DNA of 40,583 nucleotides from Tannerella sp. Lineage in GTDB: Bacteria; Bacteroidota; Bacteroidia; Bacteroidales; Tannerellaceae. The first letter of the stretch is position 1. Each line of letters begins with the position of its first letter. The DNA lies in assembly GCA_031272455.1 (NCBI GenBank), contig JAISTS010000137.1, forward strand, positions 1 through 40,583, written 5' to 3'. The position numbers were made by a program, and so were the translations under genes. Of this stretch, positions 34,042 through 40,583 are shown in pieces. Below the pieces are notes generated by a model. The model worked only from the letters and a program-made list of their open reading frames with translations. It did not search any database and was not told where the DNA came from.

Positions 34042-34058
34042 TTATTATTTAATTCATT

Positions 34059-34304
34059 ATGAACCTTTACATTGGAAATTTGAACTATCGAGTTCGTGAA
34101 GACGATTTGAAAAGGACGTTGGAAGAATTTGGCGAGGTCAGTTCCGTCAGAGTGATTAAAGATCGCGACACCAACCGTTCGAAGGGCTTTGCTTTTGCAG
34201 ATGTCCCCGACGACGACGAAGCGCGCTCAATCATCAGCGAACTGAATGAGACTGAATATCAAGGTCGCAGGCTGATCGTCAAGGAAGCTATGCAGAGACC
34301 GTAA
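34059..34304 (+). CDS. RRM-domain RNA-binding protein
   Basis: 81-residue single RNA-recognition-motif protein with RNP2 LYIGNL (residues 3-8) and RNP1 KGFAFADV (about 42-49). The last aromatic position of RNP1 is Val, a mild deviation. Such small RRM proteins are widespread in Bacteroidota and act as post-transcriptional regulators or cold-response factors by family. It is a single-gene transcript that ends in a strong terminator 29 nt after the stop. Confidence 0.93.
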   Translation: MNLYIGNLNYRVREDDLKRTLEEFGEVSSVRVIKDRDTNRSKGFAFADVPDDDEARSIISELNETEYQGRRLIVKEAMQRP

Positions 34305-34332
34305 CAGTCGTCTCATGCTTACTGAACAAATC

Positions 34333-34367
34333 GACTTCCGCATCTTCGGGTACGGAAGTCTTTTTTT
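34333..34367 (+). terminator. Rho-independent terminator after the RRM gene
   Basis: Perfect 8-bp stem (GACTTCCG at 34333-34340 pairing with CGGAAGTC at 34353-34360) followed by seven T residues. It is the clearest terminator in the window. It is followed by a (TA)n run at about 34371-34383. Confidence 0.85.
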
Positions 34368-34399
34368 ATGTATATATATATATTAATGTATAGAGAGCT

Positions 34400-35287
34400 A
34401 TGAAAGGAATTTTTTCGCGCAATTCGTGCCTCGCGCAGCTGGCTTTGCTGCTGGGGGCTGTCGCAATAGGATTTTTTTTCGCATCGGTCGCTACCGTTGT
34501 GGCGACGATAGCGTTTGGCGGTGGCGACGATTTTTCCGTCGCTTTTTTGCAGGCGGCGCAGTTCGCTTCGTCCGTGCTGGTGTTTCTTCTGCCTGCGCTG
34601 TTCGTGGCGTGGATATGCAGCGAACATCCTGTTAAGTTTCTTAATATCAGGAGCTTCCCCGATGTGCGCACCCTCGCCCTTGTCGTTGCCGCAACGCTGC
34701 TGCTCTCTCTTGCCGTCTCGCTGACGGGCTGGCTTAACGAACAGATGCGGCTGCCGGAATTTCTTGCACCCATCGAACGTATGATGCGCGAAGCCGAAGA
34801 CGCCTCTGCAGCTATGGTCGCGAAAATGCTGTCACAGGAAGGCTTGCTGCCGTTGCTTGTCAATATCATCGTCATCGCTGCGACTGCCGCCGTCTGCGAA
34901 GAATTTCTTTTCCGCGGAACGCTGACATCCATTCTTATGCGCAAAATCAGCAGTACGCATACCGTCGTCTGGACAGTTGCTATTGTCTTTAGCGCCATAC
35001 ATTTCCAGTTCTACGGCTTCGTACCGCGTATGCTGCTCGGCGCTCTGCTTGGCTACCTGCTCGTCTGGACGCGCAATATCTGGGCGCCCATCGTCGCGCA
35101 TTTCGTCAATAACGCTGTCGCCGTCGTTGGAATGTCGGATAAACGCCTCAAAGACAACGCATTTTTCGCCGAAGAACTTCCTGCCGACGATGCAGGATGG
35201 TTTGTTGCCGTCGCTGCTGTAGGGCTTATTGCTGCCGTCTGGTGCCTGCGAACTGTCCGCAATCTTCACAAACCGGCTAATGCATAA
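34400..35287 (+). CDS. CPBP-family intramembrane metalloprotease
   Basis: 295-residue polytopic membrane protein with the CPBP/Abi (type II CAAX protease-like) signature: EEFLFRG (Glu167, Glu168, Arg172), FSAIHFQFYGFVPR (His in motif 2) and HFVNN (motif 3). About seven or eight hydrophobic segments are visible, with a soluble helix near 125-150. Substrates of bacterial members are mostly unknown. No good promoter is seen between the upstream terminator and the ATG, so transcription may depend on read-through or an atypical promoter. Confidence 0.9.
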   Translation: MKGIFSRNSCLAQLALLLGAVAIGFFFASVATVVATIAFGGGDDFSVAFLQAAQFASSVLVFLLPALFVAWICSEHPVKFLNIRSFPDVRTLALVVAATLLLSLAVSLTGWLNEQMRLPEFLAPIERMMREAEDASAAMVAKMLSQEGLLPLLVNIIVIAATAAVCEEFLFRGTLTSILMRKISSTHTVVWTVAIVFSAIHFQFYGFVPRMLLGALLGYLLVWTRNIWAPIVAHFVNNAVAVVGMSDKRLKDNAFFAEELPADDAGWFVAVAAVGLIAAVWCLRTVRNLHKPANA

Positions 35288-35322
35288 ATGCCTACGGATT
35301 TTTTTGATTTGGAATTAATTAC

Positions 35323-35330
35323 TACCTTTG
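35323..35330 (+). promoter_or_regulatory. -7 box of the thrA operon
   Basis: TACCTTTG, predicting a transcript start near 35336. The first ATG downstream (35344) opens a 13-codon ORF that overlaps the thrA start. Confidence 0.65.
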
Positions 35331-35343
35331 CCGAAAAATTGCT

Positions 35344-35385
35344 ATGGCTGAGGCTTTAGTATGGCAAAATGATATTACGAAATGA
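35344..35385 (+). CDS. Putative 13-codon leader peptide of thrA
   Basis: Short ORF encoding MAEALVWQNDITK. Its TGA (35383-35385) overlaps the thrA ATG (35382-35384). It is the first ATG of the predicted transcript. The ATGA overlap would allow translational coupling. It contains single Ile and Thr codons near its end, not the runs expected of a classical threonine attenuator. Existence as a peptide is unproven. Confidence 0.35.
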   Translation: MAEALVWQNDITK

Positions 35386-37829
35386 AAGTACTGAAATTTG
35401 GCGGGACGTCAGTTGGTTCCGTTAAGAGCATATTGAATGTAAAGCATATTGTCGAGGCGGTTGGCGAGCCTGTCGTCGTCGTCGTGTCTGCGCTTGGCGG
35501 CGTAACCGACAAATTATTAGCCACTTCGACTATGGCATCGAAGGGGAATACAGCCTACGAGGCGTCGCTGAACGAAATCATTGAACGTCATCTCGATATA
35601 GTTGACGGCGTCATCAGCGACAGTGTCCTGCTGAAAGATACGAAAGCGCGTATTACAACCCTGCTCGACGAGCTGTCGAACATCCTCAAGGGTGTCTATC
35701 TAATTAACGACCTGTCAGCCAAGACTTCGGATACGATTGTCAGCTATGGTGAACGGCTCTCGTCGCTCATCCTGTCGCACGTCATACGCGGAGCGCGGCA
35801 TTACGACTCGCGGCGTTTCATCAAAACTGTCCGACAGTTTAGCAAGCATATTGTTGATTTCGAGCTGACTAACAGGCTGATAAAAGAGACTTTCGCGACG
35901 CTTCCCGATGTGGCGCTTGTGCCCGGGTTCATTTCGTCGAACAGAGATAATGGCGAAATATCCAACCTCGGACGCGGCGGGTCCGACTATACGGCATCCA
36001 TCATCGCCGCCGCTCTCGATGCCGATATTCTCGAAATATGGACTGACGTTGACGGCTTTATGACTGCCGACCCTCGCGTTATCAATTCGGCGTATGTGAT
36101 TGAACGACTGTCGTTTACCGAAGCAATGGAACTCTGTAACTTCGGCGCCAAAGTCATCTATCCGCCGACGATTTATCCCGTTTATCACAAAAATATCCCG
36201 ATACGGATATGCAATACCTTCAATCCAGACGCACAGGGGACGTATATCTCGAACGATACTCTGACCGGCGCGACAACACGTAAGGCGATGATTAAGGGTA
36301 TCTCGTCGATCGACGATACCTGCCTCGTTACCGTTCAGGGACTTGGAATGGTAGGCGTTATTGGAGTTAATTACCGTATATTCAAGACATTAGCTAAGAA
36401 TGGCGTAAGCGTGTTTATGGTCTCGCAGGCAAGTTCCGAAAACAATACGACGATAGCCGTCAAGCACGAAGATGCCGACCTCGCTGTAAAGGCTCTGAAT
36501 GAGGAGTTTGCGCTCGAACGCTCTCAGGGCGAAGTTGACGATGTGATTGCCGAAAAAGACCTTGCTACGGTAGCTATCGTTGGTGAAAATATGAAACGCA
36601 CTCCGGGCATCGCGGGCAAGCTGTTTGGCACTCTGGGACGCGCCGGTATAAGCGTAATAGCCTGTGCACAAGGCGCTTCGGAAACAAATATCTCGTTTGT
36701 CATCAAGCGCGAATTTCTGCGTAAGGCGCTCAACTCCATTCACGACTCGTTTTTTCTGTCGGAATACAAGGTGATGAACCTGTTTATAGTCGGCGTTGGG
36801 ACGGTTGGCAGCAAACTGATAGAACAAATACAGCATCAGCAATCGCGTTTAATGGATCAAAACGGGCTGAAACTCAATGTCGTAGGAATAGCCAATTCGC
36901 GTAAGGCGCTCGTCAGTCGCGGTGGACTGAACCTCGATACCTGCATTTCGGAAATGAAGCTCAACGGGATGCCTTCGTCGCCGTCGGTTATCCTCAACGA
37001 AATACTTAAGATGAACATTTTCAATTCGGTATTCGTTGACTGCACGTCGAGCGCTGAGATAGCTTCGATATACGAATCGCTGCTGAACAACAATATTTCA
37101 GTGGTGGCGGCAAACAAAATTGCTGCTTCGTCGTCGTACGACAATTATCACCTGCTGAAGGAAACGGCGCGCAAACGTGGCGTCAAATACCTGTTCGAGA
37201 CGAATGTAGGCGCCGGATTGCCTATCATCAATACGATGAACGACCTGATAAACAGTGGCGACCATATCCTGCACCTCGAAGCCGTGCTGTCGGGGACACT
37301 TAATTTCATTTTCAACACTTTAAGCGCCGATATTCCGTTCAGCAAAGCCATACGTATGGCTAAGGAAGCCCATTATTCGGAGCCTGATCCGCGTATCGAC
37401 CTGAGTGGCAAGGATGTAGTGCGCAAACTCGTAATCCTCACGCGCGAAGCCGGTTATATGGTCGAAAAGGAAGATGTGAAGATAAACCTGTTCATTCCCG
37501 AACGCTATTTTACCGGTTCGCTCGACGATTTCTGGTCTCATATCAATGAACTTGACGCCGAGTTTGAAGCTATGCGCAAGCGTGTCGAAACAGAGAAAAA
37601 ACGTATCCGTATGGTCGCGCGTATGGACCACGGGAAATGCGAAATCGGCTTGCAGGAAGTTGACCGCCTCCATCCGTTCTACGAGCTTGAAGGCAGCAAT
37701 AATATCATAATGATCTCGACCGAGCGCTATAAAGCTTATCCGATGATTATCAAGGGCTACGGCGCAGGCGAAGACGTTACGGCTGCCGGAGTTTTTGCCG
37801 ATATTATTTCGATAGCGAATATTCGGTAA
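35382..37829 (+). CDS. thrA: Bifunctional aspartokinase / homoserine dehydrogenase
   Basis: 815-residue fusion of aspartokinase (1-about 300, starting KFGGTSVGS, with the GRGGSDYTA loop near 201), two ACT regulatory domains (about 310-460, such as ITVQGLGMVGVIG-like and VGENMKRTPGIAG stretches) and NAD(P)-dependent homoserine dehydrogenase (about 464-815, with IVGVGTVGSKL and GTLNFIFNTLS). It has the length of E. coli ThrA (820 aa). It catalyses the first and third steps from aspartate to threonine and methionine and is probably feedback-inhibited through the ACT domains. The stop overlaps the apgM-type gene ATG by 1 nt (TAATG). Confidence 0.95.
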   Translation: MKVLKFGGTSVGSVKSILNVKHIVEAVGEPVVVVVSALGGVTDKLLATSTMASKGNTAYEASLNEIIERHLDIVDGVISDSVLLKDTKARITTLLDELSNILKGVYLINDLSAKTSDTIVSYGERLSSLILSHVIRGARHYDSRRFIKTVRQFSKHIVDFELTNRLIKETFATLPDVALVPGFISSNRDNGEISNLGRGGSDYTASIIAAALDADILEIWTDVDGFMTADPRVINSAYVIERLSFTEAMELCNFGAKVIYPPTIYPVYHKNIPIRICNTFNPDAQGTYISNDTLTGATTRKAMIKGISSIDDTCLVTVQGLGMVGVIGVNYRIFKTLAKNGVSVFMVSQASSENNTTIAVKHEDADLAVKALNEEFALERSQGEVDDVIAEKDLATVAIVGENMKRTPGIAGKLFGTLGRAGISVIACAQGASETNISFVIKREFLRKALNSIHDSFFLSEYKVMNLFIVGVGTVGSKLIEQIQHQQSRLMDQNGLKLNVVGIANSRKALVSRGGLNLDTCISEMKLNGMPSSPSVILNEILKMNIFNSVFVDCTSSAEIASIYESLLNNNISVVAANKIAASSSYDNYHLLKETARKRGVKYLFETNVGAGLPIINTMNDLINSGDHILHLEAVLSGTLNFIFNTLSADIPFSKAIRMAKEAHYSEPDPRIDLSGKDVVRKLVILTREAGYMVEKEDVKINLFIPERYFTGSLDDFWSHINELDAEFEAMRKRVETEKKRIRMVARMDHGKCEIGLQEVDRLHPFYELEGSNNIIMISTERYKAYPMIIKGYGAGEDVTAAGVFADIISIANIR

Positions 37830-39034
37830 TGAAAAAAATCATTATTCTCGGCGATGGGATGGCAGACGAGCCGGTCGAAATGCTCGGAGGACTGACGCCA
37901 TTGCAATATGCGCCGACACCATATATGGATATGCTTGCCCGACAGGGCGTTACGGGACGTTTGCAAACTGTCCCCGACGGCTTTCATCCGGGTAGCGAAG
38001 TGGCGAATATGGCTGTGCTCGGCTACGATTTGCGGCAAGTCTATGAAGGGCGCGGAGTGCTCGAAGCTGCAAGTATGGGCACCGATTTGCAGGCAGGCGA
38101 GATGGCTATGCGCTGCAACCTGATAAGCATTGACGGCGAGCAGCTGAAAAACCATTCCGCAGGGCATATTTCCAATGCCGAAGCCGAAGAACTGATAGCA
38201 TTTCTGAACAACGAACTGGGTAGCGAGACCTTGCGTTTTTATAGCGGCGTATCATATCGCAACTTGCTGGTTATCGGCGGTGGCGACAAACGTATCGACT
38301 GTACTCCGCCGCACGACATCCCCCTGCAACCGTTCCGTCCGGCGCTGATAAAAGCCACGCATCCCGACGCCAAGGCAACGGCTAAACAACTGAACGAACT
38401 GATATTAGCCTCGCAACAAATCCTTTCTTCTCATCCGGTGAACAAAAGGCGAATTGCCCGCGGACAAGACCCTGCCAACAGTATTTGGCTATGGTCGCCG
38501 GGCTACCGTCCCGCTATGCAGACCTTGCGTGAAATGTTCGGCATTGCATCAAGCGTCGTTATCTCGGCTGTTGATCTTATACGCGGAATCGGCGTTTATG
38601 CAGGAATGAAAGTGATTGACGTTGAAGGCGCTACGGGGCTGTACGACACGAATTACGAAGGGAAGGCACAGGCGGCAATCGAAGCCCTGCGCACAAATGA
38701 ACTCGTCTATCTGCATATCGAAGCGAGCGACGAGGCTGGACACGACGGCGACGCGCAACTCAAAGTGCGCACAATCAGCGACTTGGATAGCCGCATTATT
38801 GGTCCGGTTTATGAAGCCGTCAGCCAATGGGACGAAGCGGTAACAATAGCCGTGCTGCCCGACCATCCTACGCCCTGTGCAGTGCGCACACACACAGCTG
38901 CGCCCGTGCCTTTCCTGATATGGCACAGGGATATTACACCCGATAAGGTGCAAAGTTTTGACGAATTTACGGTCGAAAAAGGCAGCTGCGGACTGCTGTC
39001 GGACGACGAATTTATGCGTTTTCTTAAACTATAA
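37829..39034 (+). CDS. ApgM-type phosphoglycerate mutase homologue, probable homoserine kinase
   Basis: 401-residue member of the archaeal-type cofactor-independent phosphoglycerate mutase family (alkaline phosphatase superfamily). Visible metal and nucleophile sites are LGDGMAD (Asp9), HPGSEVANMAVLGYD (Ser56 as the phospho-acceptor), EASDEAGHDGD near 308 and DHPTPCAVRTH near 350. Directly behind thrA and translationally coupled to it, it matches the TIGRFAM concept 'proposed homoserine kinase' (TIGR02535), which would fill the ThrB step. Glycolytic mutase activity remains the alternative. No thrC follows, unlike the thrA-apgM-thrC order I associate with Bacteroides. Confidence 0.85.
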   Translation: MKKIIILGDGMADEPVEMLGGLTPLQYAPTPYMDMLARQGVTGRLQTVPDGFHPGSEVANMAVLGYDLRQVYEGRGVLEAASMGTDLQAGEMAMRCNLISIDGEQLKNHSAGHISNAEAEELIAFLNNELGSETLRFYSGVSYRNLLVIGGGDKRIDCTPPHDIPLQPFRPALIKATHPDAKATAKQLNELILASQQILSSHPVNKRRIARGQDPANSIWLWSPGYRPAMQTLREMFGIASSVVISAVDLIRGIGVYAGMKVIDVEGATGLYDTNYEGKAQAAIEALRTNELVYLHIEASDEAGHDGDAQLKVRTISDLDSRIIGPVYEAVSQWDEAVTIAVLPDHPTPCAVRTHTAAPVPFLIWHRDITPDKVQSFDEFTVEKGSCGLLSDDEFMRFLKL

Positions 39035-39117
39035 TATTATGAATGTGATTTTTGAAGTGAAATTTTGCCGTTTTACAGTAATATTGTAATTTTACGCGCT
39101 GAAAAAAACATTCACTT

Positions 39118-40077
39118 ATGTCGAAAGAACAATACAGGGCGCTCTGTCGCACGGAAGAAAGCATCCCCATCTTTTCGCAGGACTGGTGGCTCGACGCGGT
39201 GTGCGGCGAGGCGAACTGGAACGTGCTGCTTGTCGAAAAAAACGACAGGACGCTGGCTGCATTGCCGTTTTATATGCCTGTGCGAGGCGTAGTTACGATG
39301 CCGCAATACACGCAGACGATGGGTGTTTGGTTCGCGCCGAAGTCGGACGACACGAAGTATCATTCGGCGCTCGAACAGCGGCAATCGCTATGCAAGCAGT
39401 TGATTGAACGGCTTCCGGCGCGCATTTTCCTGCAAAATTTCGACTATGCGTTTACCGACTGGCTGCCGTTTTACTGGCAGGGTTTCCGTCAGACCACACG
39501 CTATACTTATCTGCTGAAAGACTTGAAAAACAGCGATTTGTTATGGGAAAATATGAGCTATCAGACGCGGCGCAACATCCGCGATGCGCAGGAAAAATTC
39601 CATATCACGGTCAGGACGGACGTTTCGGTTGACGATTTTATCCATATCCAGAATCAGACATTTGAACGTCAGCATCAACGCAACAAACAGGATGCAAATA
39701 TTTTACGACGCTTGATAGATACTTGTCGCGAACGCGGACAGGGCGAGATCTGGGGCGGTTACGACGGCGACGGACGGCTTCACGCCGCTGCTTTTGTCGT
39801 CTGGCAACAGCGTTCGGCTTACTACATAGCAGGCGGCGGCGATTCGTCGCTTCGTCATTCGGGAGCGCACAGCTTGGCGCTTTGGGAAGCTGTCAAACAG
39901 GTCGCGCAATATACGGATACGTTTGATTTTGAAGGCTCTATGCTGCCCGGCGTCGAACGGTTTTTCCGCGAATTTGGCGGAGTGCAGACACCCTATTTGT
40001 CTGTCAGCAAAGGGAAAATCGGTCTGTTTGAACGATTAATGATAAAGTTATCCAAGGCATATCGCCACAAGACATAA
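39118..40077 (+). CDS. FemAB/GNAT-like acyltransferase-fold protein
   Basis: 319-residue protein resembling the FemAB-like GNAT domain found in polysaccharide and cell-envelope gene clusters (Acetyltransf_6 type). The N-terminal half has IPIFSQDWWLDAVCGE and LLVEKN stretches. The C-terminal GNAT-like half has MSYQTRRNIRDAQEKF (about 142-157), then WGGYDGDGRLHAAAFVVW and YYIAGGG ... GAHSLALWEAV. The substrate is unknown; aminoacyl- or acyl-transfer to an envelope component is possible. It lies 83 nt after the apgM-type gene with no clear terminator between, so it may be its distal operon member or independent. Confidence 0.75.
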   Translation: MSKEQYRALCRTEESIPIFSQDWWLDAVCGEANWNVLLVEKNDRTLAALPFYMPVRGVVTMPQYTQTMGVWFAPKSDDTKYHSALEQRQSLCKQLIERLPARIFLQNFDYAFTDWLPFYWQGFRQTTRYTYLLKDLKNSDLLWENMSYQTRRNIRDAQEKFHITVRTDVSVDDFIHIQNQTFERQHQRNKQDANILRRLIDTCRERGQGEIWGGYDGDGRLHAAAFVVWQQRSAYYIAGGGDSSLRHSGAHSLALWEAVKQVAQYTDTFDFEGSMLPGVERFFREFGGVQTPYLSVSKGKIGLFERLMIKLSKAYRHKT

Positions 40078-40118
40078 TAAAAAAACTTAAAAAAGCGCCG
40101 TGCGAACAAGATTATTGC

Positions 40119-40126
40119 TACCTTTG
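40119..40126 (+). promoter_or_regulatory. -7 box of the TerC-family gene
   Basis: TACCTTTG located 26 nt before the ATG at 40153. The implied leader of about 20 nt leaves no room for a manganese (yybP-ykoY) riboswitch, which often precedes TerC/Alx genes in other phyla. Confidence 0.6.
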
Positions 40127-40152
40127 CCGCCTGAAATAAAAAGGTTGTAAAA

Positions 40153-40583
40153 ATGATAGCGTCCGAAACTTTAATAATGGGAGGTTTCCTCCTGATAATC
40201 ATTGCGATGCTGATGATCGACCTGCTTGTCGTGGGTCGTAATGCGCATGTGGTCAAGCCTCGAGAAGCCTTGGTTTGGACAGGCGTCTGGGTCAGTATGG
40301 CGCTGTGTTTCTACGTGTTCCTGTATTTTTACGGTCATCTGCTGCATGGCATTGCGACGCCCGAAAAACTCGCCGAAGTAACAGCCAAATATTTTCCCGG
40401 AATAAGCTATAAATCGCAGGATTTCAGCGGGATGCTGGCGGAATACCGACAAAACCTGTCAATAGTCTATCTGTCGGGATATTTCATCGAAGAAACGCTT
40501 TCGATAGATAATATTTTCGTGATACTGATGATCCTTCGCGGCTTTGTTGTGCCGTTAAAAGATTATAAATCAGTGCTGTTTTG
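40153..40583 (+). CDS. TerC/Alx-family integral membrane protein (5' part, cut by window end)
   Basis: Open reading frame of 143 codons running off the window. It shows TerC-family features: an N-terminal hydrophobic segment (about 8-26), RNAHVVKPREALVWTGVWV with a second helix, and SGYFIEETLSIDNIFVILMILR, whose acidic helix residues (Glu-Glu and Asp) form the family's conserved metal-ion site. Related proteins export manganese or help metalate secreted enzymes. The C-terminal two thirds are missing only because the window ends. Confidence 0.9.
   Translation, partial: MIASETLIMGGFLLIIIAMLMIDLLVVGRNAHVVKPREALVWTGVWVSMALCFYVFLYFYGHLLHGIATPEKLAEVTAKYFPGISYKSQDFSGMLAEYRQNLSIVYLSGYFIEETLSIDNIFVILMILRGFVVPLKDYKSVLF

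Larger units (their letters stand above)
33742..34058. other. 317-nt AT-rich divergent intergenic region (tig / RRM gene)
   Basis: It contains the tig promoter on the minus strand (33793-33824). On the plus strand only a weak -7-like TTCCTTTG (33899-33906) could serve the RNA-binding protein gene, which would give a leader of about 145 nt. The T-rich leader part holds an inverted repeat (33993-34041). I see no convincing gene; short ORFs on both strands here look like AT-rich noise. Confidence 0.6.

Noticed and set aside
40127-40152. Manganese riboswitch (yybP-ykoY) ahead of the TerC-family gene
   Set aside because: The predicted leader is about 20 nt and there is no space for the aptamer.

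Overview
The window reads as a chromosomal segment of a member of the Bacteroidota, most likely order Bacteroidales and anaerobic. The evidence is as follows. Nearly every promoter I can find is the Bacteroidota type (-7 box TAnnTTTG, sometimes with a -33 TTTG about 19-21 nt upstream), and starts lack obvious Shine-Dalgarno sequences. A very large secreted protein ends in a type IX secretion (T9SS)-like C-terminal sorting domain. There is a four-subunit 2-oxoacid:ferredoxin oxidoreductase. The gene orders tig-clpP-clpX-recQ-PPIases-ostA-mutL and thrA-apgM are, as far as I recall, typical of Bacteroidales. I cannot name the genus. I see no insertion sequence, prophage, CRISPR array, tRNA or rRNA.

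Layout. 1-1852 (+): flotillin-like floA and a nucleoside phosphorylase, back to back. 1853-6757 (+): an AT-rich regulatory gap with a 23-bp palindrome and tandem promoters, then a 1559-residue InlB-repeat/beta-helix surface protein. 6797-9735 (-): the kor/vor operon korD-korA-(56-aa membrane protein)-korB-korC. 9832-13857 (+): DEAD-box RNA helicase, ispE and a YgiQ-type radical SAM protein, tightly packed. 13849-15045: HxlR regulator (-) divergent from a DJ-1/PfpI-like protein (+). 15121-18254 (+): NikR-like regulator, TonB-dependent receptor and an unknown lipoprotein. 18299-20515 (+): a RelA/SpoT homologue. 20528-33741 (-): a 13-kb collinear block of trigger factor, ClpP, ClpX, RecQ, three periplasmic chaperone/PPIase-type proteins, an OstA-like protein, a small tail-anchored protein and MutL. 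34059-35287 (+): RRM RNA-binding protein with a strong terminator, then a CPBP protease. 35382-39034 (+): thrA and an apgM-type enzyme likely to act as homoserine kinase. 39118-40583 (+): FemAB/GNAT-like protein and the 5' part of a TerC-family membrane protein.

Functional themes. Protein quality control (Tig, ClpXP) and envelope biogenesis (SurA-like chaperones, OstA-like protein) sit in one block with genome maintenance (RecQ, MutL). A NikR-like regulator is followed by a TonB receptor and is probably its regulator, but its canonical nickel ligands are not conserved. Three core enzymes show loss of canonical catalytic residues: the hydrolase site of the RelA/SpoT homologue, the endonuclease site of MutL and the nickel site of the NikR homologue. 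These losses may be lineage-wide rather than specific to this strain.

Most of the window is housekeeping. The items I would look at first are the NikR-like/palindrome/TonB receptor module, the unannotated 56-aa membrane protein embedded in the kor operon, the recurring 7-bp tandem repeats at several gene ends, the RNA-binding protein leader hairpin, and the threonine operon with its short upstream ORF and missing thrB/thrC neighbours.
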